DNA of 41,050 nt from Amycolatopsis eburnea (lineage in GTDB: Bacteria; Actinomycetota; Actinomycetes; Mycobacteriales; Pseudonocardiaceae). The notes under the pieces are model-generated. The model saw nothing but the letters and a program-made list of their open reading frames with translations, made no database searches and was not told where the DNA came from. The position numbers and the translations under genes are program-made. The DNA lies in contig NZ_RSEC01000047.1 in NCBI RefSeq assembly GCF_003937945.1, forward strand, positions 1 through 41,050. The letters are read 5' to 3'. Every line of letters begins with the position of its first letter. Position 1 is the first letter of the stretch. This document shows positions 15,541 through 24,489 of the stretch, piece after piece.

Positions 15541-18399
15541 ATGCGGGCGAGGACAACCCTGGCCGTACTGGCCGCCGCGGTGCTGGGGCTGACGGCGGGC
15601 GCCGTGCCCGCCGCCGCCGCGGACTACGAGCGGCTGCTCAACGGCACCTTCGACAGCGGCAGCGCCGATCCCTGGTGGGCCGGCTCGGGAACCACCGCCC
15701 GGGTCACGGACGGGGAGTTCTGCACCGCCGTCACCGGCGGCACGGCCAACGGCTACGACGCGCTGTCCGGCCAGAACGGCGTGCCCTTCGAAGCCGGGCA
15801 GCCGTACACCCTGACGTTCGACGCGCACGCGACGACCAGCCAGCAGATCTCCGCCGTCGCCGGGGAAGCCGTTTCGCCGTACCGGCAGATCTCGCGCACC
15901 GACCTGACGGTCACCCCGGTGAAGCAGCACTTCACCGTCACCTTCACGTCCACTTTGGACTTCCCGAACGCCGGGAACGGGCAGCTGGCGTTCTGGTTCG
16001 GCGGCCAGGCCGCGGACAACACCGTCTGCCTGGACAACATCTCGCTCGTCGGCGGCGTCATCCCGCCCGGCGGCCTCCCGCCGACCAGTGGCATCCGGGT
16101 GAACCAGGAGAGCTACGTGCCCGGCCTGCCCAAGCGGGCCACCGTGATCAGCGACGCGACCACGCCGCAGACGTGGACGCTGAAGAACTCGGCGGGCACC
16201 GCCGTCGCCACCGGCCAGACCCGCCCGCGCGGCGCGGACGCCGCCTCCGGCGAGAAGGTGCACGAGATCGACTTCTCCGCCTACGAAACCCAGGGCACCG
16301 GCTACACCCTGAGCGTCGGCGCGGAAACCAGCTTCCCGTTCGCCATCGCCGCGGACGGGCTCAAGCAGCTGCGCTACGACTCGCTGGCGTTCTTCTACCA
16401 CCAGCGCAGCGGGATCGCGATCGACGCCCAGTACGCCGGGGCGGCCTACGCGCGGCCCGCGGGGCACGTCAACGTGGCGCCCAACCAGGGCGACGACCAC
16501 GTGCCCTGCCGCGCCGACCTGAACTGCGGCTACACCCTCGACGTCCGCGGCGGCTGGTACGACGCGGGCGACCACGGCAAGTACGTCGTCAACGGCGGGA
16601 TCGCCGCGTGGCAGCTGCTCGACGAGTACGAGCGGGCGTCGCGCGTGGGCGACGCGAGCGCGCTGGGCGACGGCAAGCTCGCCATCCCCGAGCGCGCCAA
16701 CGGCGTCCCCGACATCCTCGACGAAGCCCGCTGGGAAGTCGACTTCCTGCTGTCGATGCAGGTGCCCGACGGTGCCCCGGACGCGGGCATGGTGCACCAC
16801 AAGATCCACGACGCGCAGTGGACGGCCCTGCCGACGCGGCCTGACCAGGACAGCCAGCCGCGCCGGCTCTCCGCGCCGAGCACGGCCGCCACGCTGAACA
16901 TGGCGGCGGTCGCCGCGCAGGCGTCGCGCTTGTGGCGGACGATCGACCCGGCGTACTCGGCGAAGCTGCTCGCCGCGGCCGAAAAAGCGTACGCGGCGGC
17001 GAAAGCCAACCCGAACAAGCTCGCCGACCCGAACGACGGCACCGGCGGCGGGACCTACAGCGACGGCACCGTGACCGACGAGTTCTACTGGGCGGCCGCG
17101 GAGCTGTTCGCCACCACGGGGAAGAGCGGCTACCGCGGCGACGTCACCGGGTCCGCGCTCTACCGCGGCGCCAGTTTCACGACGCACGGCTTCGACTGGG
17201 CCTCGACGGGCGCGCTCGGCGACATCACCCTCGCCCTGGTGCCCACCGACCTGCCCGCGGCCGACGTCTCGGCGATCAAGACGGCGATCACCACGACCGC
17301 CGACAGCCACCTGGCGCAGCTCGCCACCATGGGCTACCCGGCGCCGTACCGCACCGCCGACGGCACGTACGAGTGGGGCTCCAACGGCCTGGTCGCGAAC
17401 AACGGCGTCGTGCTCGCGCTGGCGTACGACTTCACCAAGCAGGACAAGTACCGCGACGGCGCGTTCGCGGCGGTGGACTACCTGCTGGGCCGCAACCCCG
17501 CGAACTACTCCTACGTCTCCGGGCACGGCGACCAGCCGGTGCAGAACGTCCACCACCGGTTCTGGGCGCACGAGCTGGACGCCTCGCTGCCGACCGCCCC
17601 GCCCGGCGCGCTGTCGGGTGGGCCGAACAGCGGCCTGCAGGACCCGACGGCGGCCCGCCTGCTCGCCGGCTGCGCGCCGCAGCGCTGCTTCGTCGACGAC
17701 ATCCAGGCGTACTCGGTGAACGAGGTCGCGATCAACTGGAACTCGGCGCTGGCGTGGCTGACCAACTGGACGGCGGAGAAGTCGCCGTCGGGGGCGGACA
17801 CCACCGCCCCGACCGCGCCGGGCACGCCCGCCGTGTCCGCGGTCTCGGCCACCGGCGCGACGCTGACCTGGCCGGCGGCGGCCGACCCGGAGAGCGGCGT
17901 AGCGAGTTACGACGTCGTCCGCGTGGACGGCTCGGCACGCACGGTGCTCGCCACCGTCACCGGGACGAGCGCGACGCTGACCGGGCTGACGGCGTCGACC
18001 GCCTACAACGTGGTCGTGGTGGCGCGCAACGGAACCGGCCTGAGTTCGCCGGATTCGCCCGCGGCGCGGTTCACGACGCTCGCGGCGGGCGGCTGCTCGG
18101 TCACCTACGCGGCGAACACCTGGAACAGCGGCTTCACGGCGACGGTGAACCTGACCAACACCGGCACCACGGCGTGGTCGGCGTGGAAGCTGAAGTTCTC
18201 CTTCCCCGGCAACCAGAAGGTGACGCAGGGCTGGTCGGCGACCTGGGCGCAGTCGGGCGCGGACGTGACCGCGACCTCCTTGCCGTGGAACGGTTCGGTG
18301 GCGCCGGGCCGCTCGGTGGCGATCGGGTTCAACGGGAGCTACACCGGGAGCAACGCGAACCCTGCGGCGTTCACGGTGAACGGCGCGGCCTGCGGCTGA
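15541..18399 (+). CDS. Secreted multidomain GH9 cellulase (CBM4/9-Ig-GH9-FnIII-CBM2)
   Basis: A 952-residue protein: signal peptide (about 1-27), CenC-type CBM4_9 module (about 28-170), CelD_N Ig-like domain (about 184-268), GH9 catalytic domain (about 275-745), FnIII (about 757-845) and a C-terminal CBM2 from C852 to C951. In GH9 the catalytic Asp pair lies in WYDAGDHGKY (D341, D344), the His pair is H671-H672 in HHRFWAHE, and the acid is E728 in YSVNEVAINWN. This Ig-GH9 layout is typical of processive endo- or exo-acting cellulases. The ATG at 15541 follows GAGGAGAGG. A strong hairpin at 18416 terminates it. Confidence 0.96.
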   Translation: MRARTTLAVLAAAVLGLTAGAVPAAAADYERLLNGTFDSGSADPWWAGSGTTARVTDGEFCTAVTGGTANGYDALSGQNGVPFEAGQPYTLTFDAHATTSQQISAVAGEAVSPYRQISRTDLTVTPVKQHFTVTFTSTLDFPNAGNGQLAFWFGGQAADNTVCLDNISLVGGVIPPGGLPPTSGIRVNQESYVPGLPKRATVISDATTPQTWTLKNSAGTAVATGQTRPRGADAASGEKVHEIDFSAYETQGTGYTLSVGAETSFPFAIAADGLKQLRYDSLAFFYHQRSGIAIDAQYAGAAYARPAGHVNVAPNQGDDHVPCRADLNCGYTLDVRGGWYDAGDHGKYVVNGGIAAWQLLDEYERASRVGDASALGDGKLAIPERANGVPDILDEARWEVDFLLSMQVPDGAPDAGMVHHKIHDAQWTALPTRPDQDSQPRRLSAPSTAATLNMAAVAAQASRLWRTIDPAYSAKLLAAAEKAYAAAKANPNKLADPNDGTGGGTYSDGTVTDEFYWAAAELFATTGKSGYRGDVTGSALYRGASFTTHGFDWASTGALGDITLALVPTDLPAADVSAIKTAITTTADSHLAQLATMGYPAPYRTADGTYEWGSNGLVANNGVVLALAYDFTKQDKYRDGAFAAVDYLLGRNPANYSYVSGHGDQPVQNVHHRFWAHELDASLPTAPPGALSGGPNSGLQDPTAARLLAGCAPQRCFVDDIQAYSVNEVAINWNSALAWLTNWTAEKSPSGADTTAPTAPGTPAVSAVSATGATLTWPAAADPESGVASYDVVRVDGSARTVLATVTGTSATLTGLTASTAYNVVVVARNGTGLSSPDSPAARFTTLAAGGCSVTYAANTWNSGFTATVNLTNTGTTAWSAWKLKFSFPGNQKVTQGWSATWAQSGADVTATSLPWNGSVAPGRSVAIGFNGSYTGSNANPAAFTVNGAACG

Positions 18400-18415
18400 G
18401 CGACGGACGTCACGC

Positions 18416-18441
18416 GCCCCGGCCGGAACACCGGCCGGGGC
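18416..18441. terminator. Strong hairpin after the GH9 gene
   Basis: An 11-bp perfect stem (core CCCCGGCCGG with CCGGCCGGGG) around an AACA loop lies between the convergent GH9 and LysR genes. Confidence 0.75.
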
Positions 18442-18496
18442 CGTGCGTTGTAACGGGTGTCCTGAACTCCCGCTTCCGCTCGCAGGTCGACCCCCC

Positions 18497-19432
18497 TCAG
18501 ACCTCCGCTGAGCGGGAGCGGGTCTGCGCCGCTTGCGCGTGCGGGTCGTCCGCGGGCAGCCACGCGTTCCCGGTGACCGGCGAGCCGACGTCCCGCGTCA
18601 ACGCCGCGAGCACGCCGCGGACCGCCGCGCGGGTCTCGTCCCGGCGGCACACCAGCGACCACGTCCAGAACGGCGCCGGGTCCACGACCGGCCGCCGCGC
18701 GAGGTCCGGCGGGACCGGCGCCGTCTGACCCTTGGGGGAGTTCAGCACGGGGCGGCCCAGTTTGCGGACGTGCTCGAAGAACGCCGGCCCGGTGATGCCG
18801 CCGTCGTGGGTGCGGACCACCGTCGCCCCCGTGGCGGCGGCGAACTCCTCGGCGAAGGCGTTCCAGGAGGCCCAGCTCGCCGTGTCCGCGTCCACCAGCA
18901 CGACCGTGTCGGACGCGCGCACCGGGGCGGTGCCGCGGCCGATCGCGTGCAGGCGGTCCGCGCCGATCAGGTGCCCTTCGAGGCCGTGCTCGGCCAGGTC
19001 GGCCGCGCGGGCCCAGCTGATGGCCAGGTCGATGCTGCCGTCGGCGACGCGGCGCAGCTGGGCGTGCGAAGGCAGCACCCACGTGTCGACGTGCAGCTGC
19101 GCCACTCCCGCGGTCCGGTCGAGCAGGTCGGCGGGCCGCCAGTTGACGTACCCCAGCCGCACCGGTTCGGTCGCGGCGAAGCCCGCCGCCGAGCGCCGCA
19201 GGTCGTCCGCCTGCTCCAGCAGCGCGCGGATCCGGGGCAGCAGCGCCTCGCCGCAGGCGGTGAGCGACACCGAACGCCGGTCGCGGTCGAAGAGGCGGAC
19301 GCCGAGGTCGCGCTCCAGCGCCTTGATCTGCTGGGACAGCGAGGGACCCGCGATGTGCAGCCGCTCCGCGGCCCGGCCGAAGTTCAGTTCCGTGGCGACG
19401 GCCACGAAGTACCGAAGCTGGCGTAGCTCCAT
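18497..19432 (-). CDS. LysR-family transcriptional regulator
   Basis: A 311-residue LysR protein: winged helix-turn-helix at about residues 1-60 (ELRQLRYFVAV, LNFGRAAERLHIAGPSLSQQ), effector domain at about 88-295. It has no obvious divergent partner: the next minus-strand gene, beyond a 113-bp gap, is the damaged SnoaL-like gene. It converges on the cellulase gene across a shared hairpin. There is no reason to think it controls the cellulases, which carry CebR-type boxes. Target unknown. Confidence 0.88.
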   Translation of the reverse strand: MELRQLRYFVAVATELNFGRAAERLHIAGPSLSQQIKALERDLGVRLFDRDRRSVSLTACGEALLPRIRALLEQADDLRRSAAGFAATEPVRLGYVNWRPADLLDRTAGVAQLHVDTWVLPSHAQLRRVADGSIDLAISWARAADLAEHGLEGHLIGADRLHAIGRGTAPVRASDTVVLVDADTASWASWNAFAEEFAAATGATVVRTHDGGITGPAFFEHVRKLGRPVLNSPKGQTAPVPPDLARRPVVDPAPFWTWSLVCRRDETRAAVRGVLAALTRDVGSPVTGNAWLPADDPHAQAAQTRSRSAEV

Positions 19433-19545
19433 CCCGGCAGCTTAGTGCGGTGGGAGCGCACCCTCGACGTCGTGCTCCGCCGCTGAGTTTGTGCTCCGGC
19501 GCGGCGGGTACACCGAGCGCGGTGGTGTCCCGTCCGGGTTCGAGC

Positions 19546-19865
19546 TCAGCTCGTGATCTCCGCGGATCCGGGCAGCCGGACGGGTGCCGCTGCCATGATC
19601 GGGTGCCAGCGCGTCGCGTCGAAGATCAGCGTGATCGCTTCGATCTTCCCGTCCCGCAACCGGAAGTGCTCGGCCGTGCGCTGGACGCCCACCGGTGTCG
19701 CGGTGTGGACGTCGTAGACGAGTGTCGCCTCCGACTCGCCGTACAGCTCGCTGATCAGCTTTCGAACGAGAAGGTGTCGGCGAGGCAGGAAGCCGCGGCG
19801 GTCACGTCGCCGTCGAAGCGCGCGCGGTGGTAGGCCTGCACGGCCTCGCGGGTCGGGTCGGTCAT
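19546..19865 (-). pseudogene. SnoaL-like (NTF2-fold) protein, broken by an internal deletion
   Basis: The ATG at 19865 overlaps the MarR stop and starts a good SnoaL-like N-terminus (MTDPTREAVQAYHRARFDGD through ADTFSF) that hits a stop at 19755 after 36 residues. The C-terminal part of the family (KLISELYGESEATLVYD, GVQRTAEHFRLRDGKIEAIT, LIFDATRWHPIM) continues in another frame to 19546. The two pieces meet at about 19757-19762. The central part of the domain, roughly 25-35 residues, is missing, so an out-of-frame deletion is more likely than a single-base error. The intact form would be a small NTF2-fold protein of about 130-140 residues. Confidence 0.7.
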
Positions 19866-20410
19866 CGGTCCTCCAGGTAGCGGGCGAGGTGCTGGTGGTT
19901 CTCGACGAGGCGCAGGCACAGGTGCCGGAGCACCGCCATCTCCTCCGGGGTGAAGCCGCGGAACACCGCGGCCATCGCCGCCTGGGACGGGCGCCGGAAG
20001 TCCTCGAGCCAGGTCCGGCCGTCCGGGGTGATCCGGACCAGCACCGAGCGGCGGTCACGCGTGTCGGGGACCCGCTCGGCGAGGCCCGCCCGTTCCAGGG
20101 TGTCGACGAGGCCGGTGACGTTGCGCGAGCTGACCCCGGCGGACGCGGCCAGGTCTTTGACGTTGGTGCCGGCTTCGCGGCCGGCGACGCGGATGAGGAT
20201 GTCGAGCGCGCCGGGGCTGAGGCCGCGGTTGTCGGTGCCCCGGGAGCGCAGCTGGTCGAGGGCGCGCGCGGCCGTGCGCACGGCCGCGGCCGCCTCCAGC
20301 GCGCCGGTGTCGCCGTCGACGGCGAAGCCCGCCAGCGCCGCGCGGACACCGGGGGAGAACAGGCGGTCGTCGGCGTCCCGGCCGAACGCCGCGTCGGATA
20401 CGTCGTTCAT
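19862..20410 (-). CDS. MarR-family transcriptional regulator
   Basis: A 182-residue regulator with a winged helix-turn-helix (about residues 60-140). Motifs include LSPGALDILIRVAGREAGTN, VKDLAASAGVSSRNVTGLVD, then the wing ERVPDTRDRRSVLVRITPDG. It ends by overlapping the start of the SnoaL-like pseudogene (ATGA), so the two were one operon. A perfect palindrome, AGTACGTACT, lies 17 nt upstream of its start and may be an autoregulatory site. It is divergent from the phospholipase C gene. Confidence 0.9.
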   Translation of the reverse strand: MNDVSDAAFGRDADDRLFSPGVRAALAGFAVDGDTGALEAAAAVRTAARALDQLRSRGTDNRGLSPGALDILIRVAGREAGTNVKDLAASAGVSSRNVTGLVDTLERAGLAERVPDTRDRRSVLVRITPDGRTWLEDFRRPSQAAMAAVFRGFTPEEMAVLRHLCLRLVENHQHLARYLEDR

Positions 20411-20426
20411 AGTGAAGCACTACATT

Positions 20427-20436
20427 AGTACGTACT
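20427..20436. promoter_or_regulatory. Possible MarR operator
   Basis: AGTACGTACT, a perfect 10-bp palindrome in a relatively AT-rich patch between the divergent marR-type and phospholipase genes. It is short, so it could be coincidence. Confidence 0.35.
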
Positions 20437-20557
20437 TCCGTAATTGGGAAGCTCGTTAACCAGGGTTTCAACCGGAGTTAGCCTCTGTCGTGGCACAGGT
20501 TCTCGATCAGCGACCCATACTGACCCGGCTCTCCACCACGACACCCCCGGAGTCCCC

Positions 20558-22570
20558 ATGACGGACGTCAATCGTCGGCGCTTCCTGCAGCTGGCCGGCG
20601 GCACGGCTGCCCTTTCCGCACTGTCCACCAGCATCGCCCGCGCGGCGGAGATCCCGGCGTACCGGCACAGCGGGACGGTTCGGGACATCGAGCACATCGT
20701 GGTCCTGATGCAGGAGAACCGGTCGTTCGACCACTACTTCGGCACGCTGCGCGGCGTGCGCGGCTACGGCGACCCGCGGCCGGCGACCCTGGCGAACGGC
20801 AAATCGGTCTGGGCGCAGTCGGACGGCAAGCGCGACATCTACCCCTTCCGTCCCGAAGCGGACAACCTCGGCCTGCAGTTCATCCAGGACCTCCCGCACG
20901 GCTGGAACGACACGCACGCGGCGTGGAACGGCGGCAAGTACGACAAGTGGGTGCCCGCCAAGGGATCGACCACCATGGCGTACCTGACGCGCGAGGACAT
21001 CCCGTTCCACTACGCGCTGGCCGACGCGTTCACGATCTGCGACGCCTACCACTGCTCGTTCATGGGCTCGACCGACCCGAACCGCTACTACATGTGGACG
21101 GGCTACACCGGCAACGACGGGCAGGGCGGCGGCCCGGTGCTCGGCAACGACGAAAAGGGCTACTCCTGGACGACCTACCCCGAGCGGCTCGAGAAGGCCG
21201 GGGTCTCGTGGAAGATCTACCAGGACATCGGCGACGGCCTCGACGCCGCCGGCGGCTGGGGCTGGATCGACGACGCCTACCGCGGCAACTACGGCGACAA
21301 CTCGTTGCTGTACTTCAACTCCTACCGCAACGCCAAGCCCGGCGACGCGCTGTACGAGAAGGCCCGCACCGGCACGAACGCCAAGGCGGGCGAGGGCTAC
21401 TTCGACCGGCTGCGCGCCGACGTCAAGGCGGGGAAGCTGCCGCAGGTTTCGTGGATCACCGCGCCGGAAGCGTTCTGCGAGCACCCGAACTGGCCGGTGA
21501 ACTACGGCGCCTGGTACATCGCGCAGGTGCTCGACGCGCTCACGGCGAACCCGGAGGTGTGGAGCAAGACCGCGCTGTTCATCACCTACGACGAGAACGA
21601 CGGCTTCTTCGACCACGTCGTCCCGCCGTACGCGACCGCCGGTCAGTCTACAGTGGACACGACGGGCGAGATCTTCGCCGGCTCGGCGTCGAACCCCGCC
21701 GGCCCCTACGGGCTCGGCCAGCGCGTGCCGATGCTCGTGGTGTCGCCGTGGAGCAAGGGTGGCTACGTGTGCTCGGAGACGTTCGACCACACGTCGATCA
21801 TCCGGTTCATCGAACGGCGCTTCGGCGTCCACGAGCCGAACATCTCGCCCTGGCGGCGCTCGGTGTGCGGCGACCTGACCTCGGCGTTCGACTTCTCCCG
21901 CACCGACCCGCGGGTGCCCGCCCTGCCGGACACCGCGGGCTACGAGCCGCCGGACCGCGACCGGCACCCGGACTACGTCCCCGCCGTCCCGGCGACCAAC
22001 GCGCTGCCCAAGCAGGAACGCGGCTCGCGCCCGGCCCGGGCCCTCCCGTACGACCTGTCGGCCGACGCCCGGCTGACCGGCGGCGGCCTGGCGGTGACGT
22101 TCGCCAGCCACGGCCGCGCGGGCGCGGCGTTCTACGTGGTCTCGCCGTCGGGGGAGCCGCGGACGTACACCGCGGGTGCGGGCCAGTCCCTCACGGCCAC
22201 CCTGCCGGCGGCGGGCGCGTACGACTACACGGCTTACGGGCCGAGCGGTTTCGTCCGCCAGTTCCGCGGCGGCGCGGCGGGCCCCGAGGTCGCGGTCCGC
22301 TGCGGCGACGGTGACCTGACCCTGGTCCTGACCAACCCCGGTACGACGCCGGTGCGGCTGACGGTGAAGGACGCCTACGGCCGTCGTGCGGTGACCCGCC
22401 TGGTGCGGCCGGGCGCGAAGGTCGTCGAGACGATCGGGATCCGGCGGAGCGGGAACTGGTACGACGTTTCGGTGACCTCGGACGCGGATCCGAAGTTCCT
22501 GCGCCGGTTGGCGGGCCACGTCGAGACGGGGCGGCCGAGCACGAGCGACCCGGCGATCCTGACGGAGTGA
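20558..22570 (+). CDS. Phosphocholine-specific phospholipase C, Tat-exported
   Basis: A 670-residue enzyme. A twin-arginine signal (NRRRFLQLAGG, residues 5-15) directs folded export. The phosphoesterase domain (about 40-480) has VLMQENRSFDHYFGTLRGVR near residues 50-69 and ITYDENDGFFDHVVPP further on, both metal and active-site regions of this family. Two C-terminal PLC_C (DUF756-type) domains follow (about 480-570 and 580-665). It hydrolyses phosphatidylcholine or sphingomyelin to release phosphocholine, giving phosphate and carbon from host or environmental lipids. The ATG at 20558 follows GGAG. It is terminated by the hairpin at 22657. Confidence 0.95.
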   Translation: MTDVNRRRFLQLAGGTAALSALSTSIARAAEIPAYRHSGTVRDIEHIVVLMQENRSFDHYFGTLRGVRGYGDPRPATLANGKSVWAQSDGKRDIYPFRPEADNLGLQFIQDLPHGWNDTHAAWNGGKYDKWVPAKGSTTMAYLTREDIPFHYALADAFTICDAYHCSFMGSTDPNRYYMWTGYTGNDGQGGGPVLGNDEKGYSWTTYPERLEKAGVSWKIYQDIGDGLDAAGGWGWIDDAYRGNYGDNSLLYFNSYRNAKPGDALYEKARTGTNAKAGEGYFDRLRADVKAGKLPQVSWITAPEAFCEHPNWPVNYGAWYIAQVLDALTANPEVWSKTALFITYDENDGFFDHVVPPYATAGQSTVDTTGEIFAGSASNPAGPYGLGQRVPMLVVSPWSKGGYVCSETFDHTSIIRFIERRFGVHEPNISPWRRSVCGDLTSAFDFSRTDPRVPALPDTAGYEPPDRDRHPDYVPAVPATNALPKQERGSRPARALPYDLSADARLTGGGLAVTFASHGRAGAAFYVVSPSGEPRTYTAGAGQSLTATLPAAGAYDYTAYGPSGFVRQFRGGAAGPEVAVRCGDGDLTLVLTNPGTTPVRLTVKDAYGRRAVTRLVRPGAKVVETIGIRRSGNWYDVSVTSDADPKFLRRLAGHVETGRPSTSDPAILTE

Positions 22571-22656
22571 GCTTGCCGTGAGGGGGCCTGCAACATGACC
22601 TCCGGACCTGGGCTCGCGGCGGAAACCATCCCTCGCCGCTGAAGTCACGAACCACC

Positions 22657-22695
22657 GCGAAAACCCGGTCGGCTCCGCGCCGGCCGGGTTTTCGC
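22657..22695. terminator. Hairpin terminator after phospholipase C
   Basis: A 16-bp stem (22657-22672 with 22680-22695, one G-T pair), core GCGAAAACCCGG with CCGGGTTTTCGC, around a 7-nt loop. The A/T run within the stem is typical of actinobacterial bidirectional terminators. Confidence 0.75.
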
Positions 22696-22712
22696 ATGTC
22701 AGCGGCCCTTGC

Positions 22713-22740
22713 GGATCATATCGAAAATTATATACGATCC
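22713..22740. promoter_or_regulatory. AT-rich imperfect palindrome upstream of the MHS transporter
   Basis: GGATCATATCGAAA facing ATTATATACGATCC matches at 10 of 14 positions when folded. It is the most AT-rich patch of the area and ends 33 nt before the transporter start, so it probably overlaps the promoter and could bind a GntR- or TetR-type repressor encoded elsewhere. Confidence 0.4.
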
Positions 22741-22773
22741 TGCCCACGGTCAGCGGACACCAAAGGAGCCGTC

Positions 22774-24105
22774 ATGCGACTGTTCGGAAGCATCGATCGG
22801 GAGCACCGCCGGGTGGTTCTCGCGGCGATGGCCGGGACCACCATCGAGTGGTACGACTTCTTCATCTACGCCATCTCGGCCGGGCTCGTCTTCGCCACCC
22901 AGTACTTCGCCGCGCTGGGGAAGGACGCGCTGCTGCTGTCCTTCGCGACGGTCGGGATCAGCTTCTTCTTCCGGCCCATCGGCGCCGTGGTCGCCGGGCA
23001 CCTCGGGGACCGGTTCGGGCGGCGGGCGCTGCTGATCGCCACGCTGCTGCTGATGGGTGTCTCGACCGTGCTGATCGGCCTGGTCCCCGGCGCCGGCTCG
23101 ATCGGGACCGCGGCCCCCGTGCTGCTGGTCGTGCTGCGGATCGTGCAGGGGCTCTCGGCCGGCGGGGAGTGGGGTGGTGCGGCGCTGCTCGCCGTCGAGC
23201 ACGCGCCCGCCGACCGGCGGGGGCTCTACGGTGCGTTCCCGCAGATCGGCGTACCGATCGGGCTGCTGCTCGCCAACGGCGCCCTCGCGCTGGCCGCGGC
23301 CGTGACGACGCCCGCGCAGTTCCTCGCCTGGGGCTGGCGCATCCCGTTCCTGCTGAGCTTCGTGCTCATCGTCGTGGGTCTGCTGATCCGCGGCCGCGTC
23401 GCGGAAAGTCCCGTGTTCGAAGAGGTGCGCCGCACGCGCAGCCGGTCGAGCCTGCCGCTGGTGCCGCTGGTCCGGCACCACGGGGTGCTGGTCCTGCTCG
23501 GCGCGGTGCTGTTCGCCGCGAACAACGCCGTCGGGTACATGACGACCGGCGGGTACGTCCAGTCCTACGCGGTCAAGACGCTGCACCTGGACCGGTCCAC
23601 GGTGCTGGCCGCGGTCATGGTGTCGGCGGTCGCCTGGCTGGTCAGCACGCTCGTCGGCGGGCACCTCGCGGACCGCGTCGGGCGGATCAAGGTGTACCGC
23701 ATCGGGTTCGCCGTCCAGCTGCTGTGGATGGTGCCGTTCTTCGCGCTGCTCGACACCGCGAACGTGGGCCTGCTCGTGCTCGCGCTGGTGCTGTTCTCCG
23801 TCGGCCTCGGGCTCACCTACGGCCCGCAGGCCGCGCTGTACGCGGAGATGTACCCGACGCGGGTCCGCTACAGCGGCGCGGCGATCTCCTACGCCCTCGG
23901 CGCCGTCCTGGGCGGGGCGTTCGCGCCGACGATCGCGGAAGCCCTGCAGTCGAGCACCGGGACCGTCTACTCGGTGTGCGCCTACCTCGCGGGGATGACG
24001 CTGCTGGGCCTGCTGGCGACCTTCTTCGTCCGCGACCGGCGGGGCGTTCCCCTCCGGACGGCCGAAGTGCCGGCGGAGTCCCGCGCCACCGACCCGACCG
24101 GGTAA
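22774..24105 (+). CDS. MFS transporter of the metabolite:H+ symporter (MHS) family
   Basis: A 443-residue, 12-helix permease. The family signature is clear: AGTTIEWYDFFIYA in the first helix, FFFRPIGAVVAGHLGDRFGR in the first loop, and GLSAGGEWGGAALLAVEHAP in helices 4-5. MHS members import organic acids or compatible solutes together with protons (ProP, KgtP, ShiA type). The substrate cannot be decided. AAAGGAG precedes the ATG. The hydroxyproline operon lies about 3 kb downstream but separated by other genes, so a link is only possible. Confidence 0.9.
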   Translation: MRLFGSIDREHRRVVLAAMAGTTIEWYDFFIYAISAGLVFATQYFAALGKDALLLSFATVGISFFFRPIGAVVAGHLGDRFGRRALLIATLLLMGVSTVLIGLVPGAGSIGTAAPVLLVVLRIVQGLSAGGEWGGAALLAVEHAPADRRGLYGAFPQIGVPIGLLLANGALALAAAVTTPAQFLAWGWRIPFLLSFVLIVVGLLIRGRVAESPVFEEVRRTRSRSSLPLVPLVRHHGVLVLLGAVLFAANNAVGYMTTGGYVQSYAVKTLHLDRSTVLAAVMVSAVAWLVSTLVGGHLADRVGRIKVYRIGFAVQLLWMVPFFALLDTANVGLLVLALVLFSVGLGLTYGPQAALYAEMYPTRVRYSGAAISYALGAVLGGAFAPTIAEALQSSTGTVYSVCAYLAGMTLLGLLATFFVRDRRGVPLRTAEVPAESRATDPTG

Positions 24106-24106
24106 A

Positions 24107-24134
24107 GCCGGGGCCCGCGAATTGCGGGGCCCGG
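24107..24134. terminator. Hairpin after the MHS transporter
   Basis: Arms 24108-24118 and 24124-24134 pair at 10 of 11 positions around a GAATT loop, directly after the stop codon. Confidence 0.5.
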
Positions 24135-24192
24135 GGCCGGGTGGGAGCGTCGGGGGACCGACTGTTTTCCCACCACGGAACCAGGAGCTCGG

Positions 24193-24489
24193 ATGACCAC
24201 CACCGAAATGCCCGCCGTCCACGAATGCACCGTCAGCGGTTGCTCCTACAACCACGACGGCTGCCACGCGTTCGCCATCACCGTCGGCGGGGACAACGGG
24301 TCCGCCGACTGCGGCACGTTCGTCCCGCTGAACACGAAGGGCGGCCTCGACCGCGTCGTCGCGCAGGTCGGCGCGTGCTCCCGCGCGGACTGCCGGCACA
24401 ACTCGGCGCTGGAGTGCACCGCGCCCAGCGTCCGCGTCGGGGCCGGCCAGGGCGGGCACGCGGCGAACTGCCTGACCTACGAGCCGTAA
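24193..24489 (+). CDS. Cys-rich DUF1540 double-domain protein
   Basis: A 98-residue protein with two copies of a Cys-rich unit. Copy one (about residues 10-43) reads CTVSGCSYNHDGCHAFAITV and ends ADCGTF; copy two (about 58-96) has ACSRADCRHNSALECTA and ends ANCLTYEP. The spacing of four Cys per copy suggests metal binding, probably zinc. The function of DUF1540 is unknown. The ATG at 24193 follows CAGGAG. It converges on the methyltransferase with a 13-nt overlap. Confidence 0.85.
   Translation: MTTTEMPAVHECTVSGCSYNHDGCHAFAITVGGDNGSADCGTFVPLNTKGGLDRVVAQVGACSRADCRHNSALECTAPSVRVGAGQGGHAANCLTYEP

Noticed and set aside
15487..17571. A 694-codon open frame on the minus strand
   Set aside because: It is antisense to the GH9 cellulase, whose signal peptide, catalytic residues and modules are all intact.
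20507..22747. A 746-codon open frame on the minus strand
   Set aside because: It is antisense to the phospholipase C gene; the protein is low-complexity Arg/Val/Ala with no recognisable motif, and it runs across the terminator.
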